A stretch of 64,000 nucleotides of DNA from an uncultured Bacteroides sp. (GTDB lineage Bacteria > Bacteroidota > Bacteroidia > Bacteroidales > Bacteroidaceae). Below the pieces are notes generated by a model that saw only the letters and a program-made list of their open reading frames with translations, searched no databases and was not told the origin of the DNA. Positions 45,436-54,033 of this stretch are shown here, piece after piece. The stretch covers positions 1-64,000 of the forward strand of contig CALUOT010000006.1 in NCBI GenBank assembly GCA_944322355.1, in the 5' to 3' direction. Position 1 is the stretch's first letter. The number at the start of each line of letters is the position of its first letter. Both the position numbers and the translations under genes were made by a program.

Positions 45436-47028
45436 ATGACCAAACAACTCCTATTAGGCGATGAAGCCATAGCTCAAGCCGCGCTCGATGCGGGACTTTC
45501 AGGCGTATATGCCTATCCGGGTACGCCCTCTACCGAGATTACCGAATATATTCAGGCTGCTCCGGTGACACCGGAGCGTTCCATCCACCATCATTGGTGT
45601 GCCAACGAAAAGACGGCCATGGAGGCTGCGCTCGGCATGTCCTTTGCCGGCAAGCGTTCGTTGGTGTGCATGAAGCATGTGGGTATGAACGTAGCCGCCG
45701 ACTGTTTTATCAACTCAGCCATTACCGGCACGAAGGGAGGGCTGATTGTGGTGGCTGCCGACGATCCCAGCATGCACTCCTCGCAAAACGAACAGGATAG
45801 TCGTTTTTATGGCGACTTTGCCTTGATACCGATGTACGAACCCAGCAATCAGCAAGAAGCCTATGACATGGTGTACAACGGCTTTGCTTTTTCCGAAGAA
45901 ATCGGTGAACCCATCCTGCTGCGTATCGTTACCCGCTTGGCTCATTCGCGTGCCGGGGTAGAGCGGAAAGAAGCACAGGAGCCCAACCCGTTTTCGTTCA
46001 GCGACGACCCGAAGCAATACATCTTGTTGCCGGGCATTGCCCGTCGGCGATACAAAGCCCTGTTGCAGCATCAGGATGACTTTGTCCGTGCTTCGGAGGC
46101 TTCACCTTATAATATATATACCGACGGGCCGAACAAGACGATGGGCATCGTGGCTTGTGGCATCGGCTATAATTATCTGATGGAGAACTATCCGGAAGGA
46201 TGCGAATATCCCGTGTTGAAAATCGGCCAATATCCCTTGCCCAAGAAACAATTGAAGCAACTGGTGGAAAGTTGTGACGAGATTCTGGTGCTGGAAGACG
46301 GGCAACCTTTCGTGGAAAAACAACTGAAAGGCTATCTGGGCATGGGCATCAAGGTAAAAGGCCGCTTGGACGGTACGCTCTCGCAGGATGGGGAGTTGAC
46401 ACCGGACAGCGTGGCACAGGCTGTAGGCAAGGCCAATAAGGCTGCTTTCTCTGTTCCTTCTTTGGTAGAGATGCGTCCGCCTGCTTTGTGCGAAGGCTGC
46501 GGACATCGTGACATGTACACCGCCCTGACGCAAGTCCTACAAGAGGAATATCCTGCGCATAAGGTGTTTGGTGACATTGGTTGTTATACGTTGGGAGCCA
46601 ATGCACCGTTTAATGCCATCCATTCCTGCGTGGACATGGGAGCTTCCATCACGATGGCCAAGGGGGCTTCGGATGCAGGCCTTCATCCGGCGGTAGCCGT
46701 TATCGGCGATTCAACCTTTACTCACTCCGGCATCACGGGTCTGTTGGATTGTGTGAATGAGAATGCCCATGTGACCATCGTCATTTCGGACAACGAGACT
46801 ACGGCTATGACCGGCGGACAAGATTCAGCAGGGACGGGCCGATTGGAATCCATCTGTGCCGGTGTCGGGGTAGCGCCCGAACATATCCGTGTAGTAGTTC
46901 CCCTGAAGAAGAATTACGAGGAAATGAAGCAAATCATTCGTGAAGAGATAGATTATAAAGGTGTATCGGTCATCATTCCGCGTCGTGAATGTATCCAGAC
47001 CCTTGCCCGTAAAAAAAGAAATAAGTAA
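45436..47028 (+). CDS. iorA: Indolepyruvate:ferredoxin oxidoreductase alpha subunit
   Basis: 530 residues. An N-terminal pyrimidine-binding domain (about 1-170, LLLGDEAIAQAALDAGLSGV, YPGTPSTEITEY), a middle domain, and a ThDP-binding domain (about 340-510, LCEGCGHRDMYTALTQ, DIGCYTLGANAPF, TAMTGGQDSAGTG). It decarboxylates aryl pyruvates from Trp, Phe and Tyr to aryl-acetyl-CoA, passing electrons to ferredoxin. The C-terminal 2[4Fe-4S] domain of longer IorA proteins is missing: the chain ends at RRECIQTLARKKRNK, just where that domain would begin. Followed by iorB (6 bp) and paaK. Confidence 0.94.
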   Translation: MTKQLLLGDEAIAQAALDAGLSGVYAYPGTPSTEITEYIQAAPVTPERSIHHHWCANEKTAMEAALGMSFAGKRSLVCMKHVGMNVAADCFINSAITGTKGGLIVVAADDPSMHSSQNEQDSRFYGDFALIPMYEPSNQQEAYDMVYNGFAFSEEIGEPILLRIVTRLAHSRAGVERKEAQEPNPFSFSDDPKQYILLPGIARRRYKALLQHQDDFVRASEASPYNIYTDGPNKTMGIVACGIGYNYLMENYPEGCEYPVLKIGQYPLPKKQLKQLVESCDEILVLEDGQPFVEKQLKGYLGMGIKVKGRLDGTLSQDGELTPDSVAQAVGKANKAAFSVPSLVEMRPPALCEGCGHRDMYTALTQVLQEEYPAHKVFGDIGCYTLGANAPFNAIHSCVDMGASITMAKGASDAGLHPAVAVIGDSTFTHSGITGLLDCVNENAHVTIVISDNETTAMTGGQDSAGTGRLESICAGVGVAPEHIRVVVPLKKNYEEMKQIIREEIDYKGVSVIIPRRECIQTLARKKRNK

Positions 47029-47034
47029 AGCGCC

Positions 47035-47616
47035 ATGAAAAAAGACATCATATTATCCGGTGTGGGAGGACAAGGTATCCTCTCCATCGCCACCGTGATT
47101 GGACAAGCTGCTTTGAAGAGCGGATTCTACATGAAACAAGCCGAAGTGCACGGCATGAGCCAGCGGGGAGGAGATGTGCAGTCCAATTTGCGCATCAGCG
47201 ATCGTCCCATTGCTTCCGACTTGATCCCGACGGGAAAATGCGACATCATCCTTTCTCTGGAACCCATGGAAGCGCTTCGCTATCTGCCTTACTTGCAACC
47301 GGAAGGATGGCTGATTACCAACGAGACGCCTTTCATCAACATTCCCAACTATCCGACGGAAGAATGCCTGAAAGCCGAACTGGAGAAACTTCCGCATAAG
47401 ATTGTGTTGAACGTCAATGCCGTGGCTCGGGAGGTAGGTTCTCCTAAAGTGGCCAATATCGTTCTGCTTGGCGCTACTGTGCCTTTCCTAGAGATGGATT
47501 ATGAAGTGATCAGGGAAAGCGTGCGAACCATTTTCCAACGCAAAGGGGAGGCCATTGTCGAATTGAACTTGAAGGCATTGGCAGCCGGTAAAGAGATTGC
47601 AGAAAAACGAATCTAA
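47035..47616 (+). CDS. iorB: Indolepyruvate:ferredoxin oxidoreductase beta subunit
   Basis: 193 residues. The gamma-type domain of 2-oxoacid oxidoreductases is visible: ILSGVGGQGILSIATVIG, then AEVHGMSQRGGDVQSNLRIS and PMEALRYLPYLQPEGW. It forms the complex with IorA and lies 6 bp behind it; paaK begins 25 bp later. Confidence 0.93.
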   Translation: MKKDIILSGVGGQGILSIATVIGQAALKSGFYMKQAEVHGMSQRGGDVQSNLRISDRPIASDLIPTGKCDIILSLEPMEALRYLPYLQPEGWLITNETPFINIPNYPTEECLKAELEKLPHKIVLNVNAVAREVGSPKVANIVLLGATVPFLEMDYEVIRESVRTIFQRKGEAIVELNLKALAAGKEIAEKRI

Positions 47617-47641
47617 CATCCAAAAATCAGAACATAGAGCC

Positions 47642-48949
47642 ATGAATAGCAAATACTGGGAAGAAGAGATAGAAACCATGCCCCGTGAGCGATTGCGCGA
47701 ACTGCAATTGCAAAGATTGAAAAAGACCATTGCCATTGCTACCCATTCGCCCTATTACGGGAAAGTGTTTCAAGCACACGGCATCACACCGGACAGCATC
47801 CGGTCAGTAGAAGACATACGGAAGATACCCTTCACCACCAAAGCCGACATGCGGGCCAATTACCCTTTCGGACTGGTGGCAGGCAACATGCGCGAGGACG
47901 GGGTACGCATCCACTCCTCCAGCGGGACAACGGGGACTCCTACCGTCATCGTACATTCCCAACACGACTTGGATTCGTGGGGGAATCTGGTGGCCCGATG
48001 CCTCTATATGGTCGGTATCCGGAAGACGGATGTCTTTCAGAATAGCTCCGGCTATGGCATGTTCACCGGCGGACTGGGATTCCAATATGGGGCGGAACGC
48101 CTGGGCGCACTGACTGTACCTGCTGCTGCCGGGAACAGTAAGAGGCAAATCAAGTTCATCACCGACTTCCGGACGACGGCCTTGCATGCCATCCCCAGTT
48201 ATGCGGTCCGGTTGGCGGAGGTCTTTCAGGAGGAAGGCATAGACCCTACTACGACCAGCCTGCGGACATTAGTCATCGGTGCCGAGCCGCACACGGACGA
48301 ACAGCGCAAGCGAATTGAACGGATGCTGAATGTCAAAGCCTACAACAGCTTCGGCATGACGGAGATGAACGGTCCCGGCGTAGCCTTCGAGTGTACCGAG
48401 CAGAACGGCATGCACGTGTGGGAAGACTGTTATCTGGTGGAAATCATCGACCCGGAGACGGGCGAACCCGTGCCCGAAGGCGAAATCGGGGAATTGGTCT
48501 TGACCACGCTCGACCGCGAAATGATGCCCCTGATACGCTATCGCACCCGCGACTTGACCCGCATCCTTCCCGGGACGTGTCCTTGTGGACGGACGCATGC
48601 ACGCATCGACCGCATCAAGGGACGGAGCGACGACATGTTCATCATCAAGGGGGTCAACATCTTCCCCATGCAGATTGAGAAGATTCTGGTGCAATACGCC
48701 CAGCTGGGCAGCAACTACCTCATCACGCTGGATACGGTGGACAACAAGGACGAAATGATAGTCGAAGTCGAGTTGAGTGACCTTTCGACCGACAGCTACA
48801 TCGAATTAGAGCGGGTCTGCAAGCAAATCACCCATCGGCTGAAGGACGAAATCCTCATCACCCCCAAGGTGAAGCTGGTCAAGAAAGGCTCCCTTCCGCA
48901 GAGCGAAGGCAAGGCGGTGCGAGTCCGCGACTTGCGTAACAACCGATAG
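47642..48949 (+). CDS. paaK: Phenylacetate-CoA ligase
   Basis: 435 residues from MNSKYWEEEIETMPRERLRE. The AMP-forming motif SSSGTTGTPTVIVHS, the SFGMTEMNGPGVAFEC segment, YRTRDLTRI and the C-terminal RIKGRSDDMFIIKGVNIFP are the PaaK pattern. Behind iorAB it can work in reverse: aryl-acetyl-CoA from aryl pyruvate oxidation is turned into the free acid with ATP formation, giving phenylacetate or indoleacetate as fermentation products. A perfect terminator follows. Confidence 0.95.
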   Translation: MNSKYWEEEIETMPRERLRELQLQRLKKTIAIATHSPYYGKVFQAHGITPDSIRSVEDIRKIPFTTKADMRANYPFGLVAGNMREDGVRIHSSSGTTGTPTVIVHSQHDLDSWGNLVARCLYMVGIRKTDVFQNSSGYGMFTGGLGFQYGAERLGALTVPAAAGNSKRQIKFITDFRTTALHAIPSYAVRLAEVFQEEGIDPTTTSLRTLVIGAEPHTDEQRKRIERMLNVKAYNSFGMTEMNGPGVAFECTEQNGMHVWEDCYLVEIIDPETGEPVPEGEIGELVLTTLDREMMPLIRYRTRDLTRILPGTCPCGRTHARIDRIKGRSDDMFIIKGVNIFPMQIEKILVQYAQLGSNYLITLDTVDNKDEMIVEVELSDLSTDSYIELERVCKQITHRLKDEILITPKVKLVKKGSLPQSEGKAVRVRDLRNNR

Positions 48950-48959
48950 GAATCTACAG

Positions 48960-49006
48960 GCCGGGAGGAAAACAACGTCGGAAGGCGGTTTTCCTCCCGG
49001 CTTTTT
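48960..49006 (+). terminator. Terminator of the iorA-iorB-paaK operon
   Basis: Perfect 14-bp stem GCCGGGAGGAAAAC with GTTTTCCTCCCGGC (14-base loop), followed by TTTTT; 10 bp behind the paaK stop codon. Confidence 0.93.
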
Positions 49007-49080
49007 CATGTCCCTGCGAATCTTCATCAAAGGGGCTTGATCGTGCTATCGCCTCCGCTTTCTTTTATCGTGAAATCGGC

Positions 49081-49146
49081 TCTAAGCCTTGGAGCCATTC
49101 TCTCTAAGCCTTGGAGCCATTCTCTCTAAGGCTTAGAGACTATATC
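49081..49146. repeat. 22-bp array I (three units, word TCTAAGCCTTGGAG)
   Basis: Units start at 49081, 49103 and 49125. Units 1 and 2 are identical over all 22 bases; unit 3 changes to TCTAAGGCTTAGAG and so turns the imperfect dyad into the perfect CTCTAAG-G-CTTAGAG (49124-49138). It lies in the gap upstream of the GH28 gene. Confidence 0.9.
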
Positions 49147-49294
49147 TTGATAGGAAGAAGAGAAGCCCATGGTAGCCAGACGGGAGTTTCGTGATAGGGA
49201 GAAGGGGAGGCCGAGGTCGAAGCATGGGCGGGGAATTATAGAGCTTTTTGCACGATTTCGGAGCTTTTTTGACCGTCGGTTATTCATTTTTTTG
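49147..49294. other. Gene-free region upstream of the GH28 gene
   Basis: GAGCTTTTT occurs at 49241 and 49261 (20 bp apart). No reading frame with protein features. Confidence 0.4.
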
Positions 49295-49302
49295 TAAATT
49301 CG
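49295..49302 (+). promoter_or_regulatory. Weak promoter box of the GH28 gene
   Basis: TAAATTCG, one base off the TAnnTTTG consensus, 37 bp before the start codon. Confidence 0.35.
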
Positions 49303-49339
49303 CCCCATTATTGTTTCACCTTATAAATGCGTATAGCGT

Positions 49340-50755
49340 ATGAAATACCTGAAAAAGACTTGGCTACTGCTACTCATCCTGTGGCAGCCCATCGCACAAG
49401 GATACGCCGAACCCTTCGATATGGACAAGGCTTTCGCTGAAAGCATCCGGATAGAAAAGGCCATTCGCCGCGTCAGTTTCCCCGACGTGACTTATCCCAT
49501 CACCGACTATGGCGCCAAGCCGGACAAGCCCGAATCGCCCTGTCACGAAGCCATCAACCGGGCCATCGTGACTTGCAGCCTGAACGGGGGCGGGACGGTG
49601 CTCATCCCTGCGGGCACGTTTTACACCGGCCCCATCACGCTGAAGAGCAACGTCAATCTGCATCTGGCCGAGGGGGCGGTGCTGAAGTTCTGTACCGACC
49701 AGAGCCTTTACTTCCCCGCCGTCCTTACCCGTTGGGAGGGGTTGGATTGCTACAATGCCCATCCGCTGATTTATGCGCATGGCGAAACGAACATCGCCAT
49801 CACAGGGAAGGGAACCATCGACGGGCAGGGCTCGAACGACACGTGGTGGCCCATGTGTGGGGCAGCCCATTATGGTTGGAAGGAAGGCATGGTGTCGCAA
49901 CGCAATGGGGGCCGCGACCGTCTGCTGATGTATGGCGAGACGTTTACCCCCATCCACAAGCGTGTCATGACACCGGAGGATGGACTTCGCCCGCAACTCA
50001 TCAACCTGTATGCCTGCAACACGGTGCTGATAGAGGACGTCACGTTGTTGAATTCTCCCTTCTGGGTGATTCATCCGTTGTTTTGTGAGAGCCTGGTGGT
50101 GAGCGGTGTGCATGTTTTCAACCGGGGGCCGAACGGCGATGGGTGCGACCCGGAGTCTTGCCGGAATGTCTTGATAGAGAACTGTACTTTCGATACGGGA
50201 GACGATTGCATAGCCATCAAGTCGGGGCGCAATGCCGACGGGCGCAAGTGGAATGTGCCGAGCGAGAATATCATCGTACGCAATTGCGTCATGAAGAACG
50301 GACATGGTGGGGTGGTCATCGGTAGCGAAATCTCCGGCGGATACCGTAATCTGTACGTGGAGAATTGTCACATGGACAGCCCGGAGTTGGAACGCGTCAT
50401 CCGCATCAAGACCAATACCTGTCGGGGTGGCATTGTGGAGAATGTCTTTGTGCGCAACATTACCGTGGGGCAATGCCGTGAGGCCGTACTTCGCATCAAT
50501 CTTCAGTACGAAACCAATGAAAATTGCGACCGCAGTTTCCCGCCAGCCGTTCGTAATGTCTACCTGAAGAACGTCACTTGCGAGAAGAGTGAGTATGGCG
50601 TGTACATCACCGGTTTGGACGATAAGCGTCATGTCTCCAACATTAATGTGGAGGACTCTCGCTTTAATAATGTGTCCACCGGTGTCAACCAAGTGACCGG
50701 AGCACAAAACATCACGTACAAGAATCTGTATATAAACGGAAAAATTGTCAAGTGA
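49340..50755 (+). CDS. GH28-family polygalacturonase (exo type likely)
   Basis: 471 residues with signal peptide (about 1-23). The right-handed beta-helix has the GH28 catalytic set: NGDGCDPESC and TGDDCIAIKSGRN with the three Asp, NGHGGVVIGSE, and RIKTN for substrate binding. ITDYGAKPD at the start is also typical. The enzyme hydrolyses galacturonic acid linkages in pectin, in the periplasm or at the surface. The insertion around RNADGRKWN suggests exo-acting relatives. No SusC/SusD pair lies beside it; GH105 at 42443 would act on similar material. Confidence 0.92.
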   Translation: MKYLKKTWLLLLILWQPIAQGYAEPFDMDKAFAESIRIEKAIRRVSFPDVTYPITDYGAKPDKPESPCHEAINRAIVTCSLNGGGTVLIPAGTFYTGPITLKSNVNLHLAEGAVLKFCTDQSLYFPAVLTRWEGLDCYNAHPLIYAHGETNIAITGKGTIDGQGSNDTWWPMCGAAHYGWKEGMVSQRNGGRDRLLMYGETFTPIHKRVMTPEDGLRPQLINLYACNTVLIEDVTLLNSPFWVIHPLFCESLVVSGVHVFNRGPNGDGCDPESCRNVLIENCTFDTGDDCIAIKSGRNADGRKWNVPSENIIVRNCVMKNGHGGVVIGSEISGGYRNLYVENCHMDSPELERVIRIKTNTCRGGIVENVFVRNITVGQCREAVLRINLQYETNENCDRSFPPAVRNVYLKNVTCEKSEYGVYITGLDDKRHVSNINVEDSRFNNVSTGVNQVTGAQNITYKNLYINGKIVK

Positions 50756-50779
50756 ATGTTTATTTTCCGATATAAGAAC

Positions 50780-50787
50780 TATCTTTG
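50780..50787 (+). promoter_or_regulatory. Promoter box of the TPR-ferredoxin-vor operon
   Basis: TATCTTTG, 27 bp before the ATG at 50815. Confidence 0.7.
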
Positions 50788-50814
50788 TGGGACAATAACT
50801 GTAGATGGAGCCGC

Positions 50815-51093
50815 ATGGAACAACTAATTCATATCAAAGAGCTGATTAATCAAGGAGATGTGGCGCAAGCCGTGGTCCTGCTTGATGCCTTGCTCCAGCA
50901 GGACGAATTTCCTGAAAAGGATCAAGCCTATTATCTGCGGGGGAATGCCTATCGCAAGCAAGGTAACTGGCAACAGGCGCTGAACAACTATCAGTATGCC
51001 ATTGATTTGAATCCGGATAGTCCGGCCAAGGAAGCCCGACGTATGGTGATGGACATTCTGGAGTTCTATCATAAAGACATGTACAATCAATAA
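50815..51093 (+). CDS. Small TPR-repeat protein
   Basis: 92 residues from MEQLIHIKELINQGDVAQAV; a start ten codons upstream would overlap the promoter. About two and a half tetratricopeptide repeats are visible (AYYLRGNAYRKQGNWQQALN, then NYQYAIDLNPDSPAKEARRM). It is the first gene of the 2-oxoacid:ferredoxin oxidoreductase operon, 17 bp ahead of the ferredoxin gene, so it may help assembly of that complex; this is inference. Confidence 0.85.
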   Translation: MEQLIHIKELINQGDVAQAVVLLDALLQQDEFPEKDQAYYLRGNAYRKQGNWQQALNNYQYAIDLNPDSPAKEARRMVMDILEFYHKDMYNQ

Positions 51094-51110
51094 AATAAGT
51101 AACGTAAATT

Positions 51111-51338
51111 ATGGCAAAGATCAAAGGAGCAATTGTAGTAGACACCGAGCGGTGCAAGGGATGCAACCTGTGTGTCGTGGCTTGTCCACTCCATGTGATA
51201 GCCCTCACCAAGGAAGTGAACGTAAAAGGATATAACTATGCCCGCCAGATATTGGAAGATACCTGTAACGGATGCACCTCGTGTGCCACGGTATGTCCCG
51301 ACGGATGCATCTCCGTTTATAAAGTAAAAGTCGAATAA
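51111..51338 (+). CDS. 2[4Fe-4S] ferredoxin-type delta subunit of a 2-oxoacid oxidoreductase
   Basis: 75 residues. Two cluster motifs: CKGCNLCVVACP and CNGCTSCATVCP, each CxxCxxCxxxCP. It is the electron-transfer subunit of the enzyme encoded behind it (alpha 20 bp later). In principle it could also serve IorA, which has lost its own ferredoxin domain. Confidence 0.95.
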   Translation: MAKIKGAIVVDTERCKGCNLCVVACPLHVIALTKEVNVKGYNYARQILEDTCNGCTSCATVCPDGCISVYKVKVE

Positions 51339-51357
51339 CATGTAAATCTGTGTAAAT

Positions 51358-52440
51358 ATGGCAGAAGAAATTGTATTAATGAAAGGGAACGAGGCCATCG
51401 CTCATGCAGCCATCCGTTGTGGTGCCGATGGTTATTTCGGTTATCCGATTACCCCTCAATCTGAAGTGTTGGAAACGCTTGCCGAACTGAAGCCGTGGGA
51501 GACTACCGGCATGGTAGTGCTTCAGGCTGAAAGTGAAGTGGCGGCAATTAATATGGTATATGGCGGTGCCGGAAGTGGAAAGATGGTGATGACCTCTTCG
51601 TCCAGTCCGGGTGTCAGCCTCAAGCAGGAAGGTATCTCTTATCTGGCAGGTGCCGAGTTGCCGTGTCTGGTGGTCAACGTGATGCGGGGTGGTCCTGGCT
51701 TGGGTACTATTCAGCCCAGTCAGGCAGACTATTTCCAGACTGTAAAGGGAGGTGGTCATGGTGACTATCGGCTGATAGCTTTGGCTCCGGCATCCGTGCA
51801 AGAGATGGCCGACTTTGTGGGATTGGGATTCGAGCTTGCGTTTAAGTATCGCAATCCAGCCATTATCCTGGCCGATGGTGTCATCGGGCAAATGATGGAA
51901 AAAGTGGTTCTTCCACCGGCCAAGCCCAGACGAACTGATGCAGAAGTCATAGCACAATGTCCATGGGCTACTACCGGGAAAACCAAAGGTCGTAAGCCTA
52001 ACATCATTACTTCGCTTGAACTGAAGCCCGAAGAAATGGAGAAGAACAATCTTCGCTTCCAAGCCAAATATAAATTGATTGAAGAAAACGAGGTGCGCTA
52101 TGAAGAAATAGATTGTCAGGATGCTGACTATCTGATTGTGGCTTTTGGCTCCATGGCCCGCATTGGTCAGAAGGCGATGGAGTTGGCTCGTGAAGAAGGC
52201 ATCAAAGTGGGTATACTGCGCCCCATCACGCTGTGGCCTTTCCCTAAAGACATCATCGCTCACTATGCCGGACAAGTGAAAGGAATGCTTGTGGCTGAAT
52301 TGAATGCCGGTCAGATGGTGGAAGACGTCCGCTTGGCCGTCAATGGGAAAGTAAGAGTAGAGCATTTCGGACGTCTTGGAGGCATTGTCCCTGACCCCGA
52401 TGAGATTGTAATGGCCCTGAAAGAAAAACTTGTCAAGTGA
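51358..52440 (+). CDS. vorB: 2-Oxoacid:ferredoxin oxidoreductase alpha subunit (VorB/KorA type)
   Basis: 360 residues. The pyrimidine-binding domain (about 1-200: LMKGNEAIAHAAIRCGADGY, YPITPQSEVLETLAE, LKQEGISYLAGAELPCLVVN) and the transketolase C-terminal-like domain (about 250-350) are present. Annotators often call this protein 3-methyl-2-oxobutanoate dehydrogenase subunit VorB; 2-oxoglutarate (KorA) is the main alternative and sequence alone does not decide. Its stop codon overlaps the next ATG (ATGA). Confidence 0.92.
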   Translation: MAEEIVLMKGNEAIAHAAIRCGADGYFGYPITPQSEVLETLAELKPWETTGMVVLQAESEVAAINMVYGGAGSGKMVMTSSSSPGVSLKQEGISYLAGAELPCLVVNVMRGGPGLGTIQPSQADYFQTVKGGGHGDYRLIALAPASVQEMADFVGLGFELAFKYRNPAIILADGVIGQMMEKVVLPPAKPRRTDAEVIAQCPWATTGKTKGRKPNIITSLELKPEEMEKNNLRFQAKYKLIEENEVRYEEIDCQDADYLIVAFGSMARIGQKAMELAREEGIKVGILRPITLWPFPKDIIAHYAGQVKGMLVAELNAGQMVEDVRLAVNGKVRVEHFGRLGGIVPDPDEIVMALKEKLVK

Positions 52441-52610
52441 TGGAAACCGATAAAATAAGAAACGTACTGAATATCCTCTTCCTGGTGTTGGCCGTGGCTT
52501 CCGTGATTGTTTATTTCACGGTCGATGACTTTACCGTGTTCCTCTATACGTGCGGAGCGGCCATATTCTTGAAGGTGATGGAGTTTTTCATACGATTCAG
52601 CAACCGATAA
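52440..52610 (+). CDS. 56-residue membrane protein inside the oxidoreductase operon
   Basis: The frame METDKIRNVLNILFLVLAVA...FIRFSNR starts at an ATG overlapping the alpha-subunit stop codon and ends 13 bp before the beta-subunit ATG. Two membrane segments are predicted by eye (about 10-26 and 31-48) joined by a short acidic loop (TVDDF). The overlap implies translational coupling. It is too short for many gene finders. I recall similar small proteins at this place in other Bacteroides operons; function unknown, possibly membrane attachment of the complex. Confidence 0.88.
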   Translation: METDKIRNVLNILFLVLAVASVIVYFTVDDFTVFLYTCGAAIFLKVMEFFIRFSNR

Positions 52611-52623
52611 AGTGAAAACGATT

Positions 52624-53385
52624 ATGACAAAAGAAGATATTATCAAGCCTGAGAATCTGGTTTATAAGAAACCGACTCTGATGAACGACAACCTTATGCA
52701 CTATTGTCCGGGATGTAGCCATGGTGTGGTACACAAGCTCATCGCTGAGGTCATCGAAGAAATGGGAATGGAAGACAAGGCCATCGGCATCTCGCCCGTA
52801 GGGTGTGCGGTGTTTATCTATAACTATTTGGATATAGATTGGCAAGAAGCGGCTCATGGACGTGCTCCTGCCCTGGCCACGGCCATCAAGCGTCTGTGGC
52901 CCGACCGTCTGGTGTTTACCTATCAAGGGGATGGCGACTTGGCTTGCATCGGTACGGCCGAAACCATTCATGCGTTGAACCGGGGCGAGAACATTACGAT
53001 TATCTTTATCAATAATGCCATTTATGGTATGACCGGCGGACAGATGGCACCTACCACGCTCGTCGGTATGAAGACCTCCACTTGCCCCTATGGACGCGAC
53101 GTTCATTTGCATGGCTATCCGTTGAAGATGGCCGACATCGCTGCCCAGTTGGAAGGGACGGCTTACGTGACGCGACAGAGCGTACAGTCGGTACCCGCCA
53201 TCCGCAAGGCGAAGAAAGCCATCCGCAAGGCATTCGAGAACTCCATGGCGGGTAAAGGAAGCAATCTGGTGGAGATTGTTTCTACGTGCAATTCGGGTTG
53301 GAAGATGTCTCCGGCCGATTCTAATAAGTGGATGGAGGAGCACATGTTCCCCTTCTATCCCTTGGGTGACTTGAAAGATAAATAA
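52624..53385 (+). CDS. 2-Oxoacid:ferredoxin oxidoreductase beta subunit (ThDP-binding)
   Basis: 253 residues from MTKEDIIKPENLVYKKPTLM; a GTG four codons upstream is possible. The ThDP domain is shown by MHYCPGCSHGVVHKL, the metal motif GDGDLACIGTAETIHALNRG and NNAIYGMTGGQMAPT. With the alpha, gamma and ferredoxin subunits it oxidatively decarboxylates a 2-oxoacid to acyl-CoA and reduces ferredoxin, or runs in the carboxylating direction. Confidence 0.94.
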   Translation: MTKEDIIKPENLVYKKPTLMNDNLMHYCPGCSHGVVHKLIAEVIEEMGMEDKAIGISPVGCAVFIYNYLDIDWQEAAHGRAPALATAIKRLWPDRLVFTYQGDGDLACIGTAETIHALNRGENITIIFINNAIYGMTGGQMAPTTLVGMKTSTCPYGRDVHLHGYPLKMADIAAQLEGTAYVTRQSVQSVPAIRKAKKAIRKAFENSMAGKGSNLVEIVSTCNSGWKMSPADSNKWMEEHMFPFYPLGDLKDK

Positions 53386-53409
53386 ACAACACATTAACAC
53401 ATTCGTGCA

Positions 53410-53952
53410 ATGACAGAAGAAATCATTATAGCAGGCTTCGGCGGACAAGGAGTATTGTCCATGGGAAAAATCCTGGCCTATTCCGGACTGATGGAAGGCA
53501 AAGAGGTGACATGGATGCCCGCCTATGGTCCCGAACAACGGGGCGGTACGGCCAATGTGACCGTCATCGTGAGCGATGAGAAAATCTCGTCGCCCATCCT
53601 GAGCCGATACGACTCGGCCATCATCCTGAACCAACCTTCGTTGGAGAAGTTCGAAAGTAAAGTAAAGCCGGGAGGAATCCTGATTTATGACGGCTATGGC
53701 ATCATCAATCCGCCCACCCGCAAGGACATTCACGTCTATCGCATCGACGCCATGGATGCGGCCAATGAGATGAACAACTCGAAGGCGTTCAATATGATTG
53801 TATTGGGCGGATTGCTGAAACTCAAGCCGATCGTATCACTGGACAACGTCGTCAAAGGCTTGAAGAAGACCCTGCCCGAGCGTCACCATCACCTCATCCC
53901 GATGAACGAAGAAGCCATCAGACGAGGCATGGAGCTGATCAGGGAAGTATAA
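53410..53952 (+). CDS. 2-Oxoacid:ferredoxin oxidoreductase gamma subunit
   Basis: 180 residues. IIAGFGGQGVLSMGKILAYS and PAYGPEQRGGTANVTVIVSD are the family motifs. It is the last gene of the TPR-ferredoxin-alpha-membrane protein-beta-gamma operon; a bidirectional terminator follows 22 bp later. It is related to IorB (47035) but the two are clearly different paralogues. Confidence 0.94.
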   Translation: MTEEIIIAGFGGQGVLSMGKILAYSGLMEGKEVTWMPAYGPEQRGGTANVTVIVSDEKISSPILSRYDSAIILNQPSLEKFESKVKPGGILIYDGYGIINPPTRKDIHVYRIDAMDAANEMNNSKAFNMIVLGGLLKLKPIVSLDNVVKGLKKTLPERHHHLIPMNEEAIRRGMELIREV

Positions 53953-53974
53953 GAGGATGAGTTTGGGTGATATG

Positions 53975-54008
53975 AAAGAGGGCGTGTCGGAATGGGCACG
54001 CCCTCTTT
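53975..54008. terminator. Bidirectional terminator between the oxidoreductase operon and the glycosyltransferase
   Basis: Perfect 12-bp stem AAAGAGGGCGTG with CACGCCCTCTTT, 10-base loop, followed by CTTTTTAG. Confidence 0.92.
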
Positions 54009-54033
54009 CTTTTTAGCTACCATTATTGGACCG

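Noticed and set aside
49370..50707. 445-codon open frame on the minus strand
   Set aside because: Antisense to the GH28 gene, which has signal peptide and catalytic motifs.
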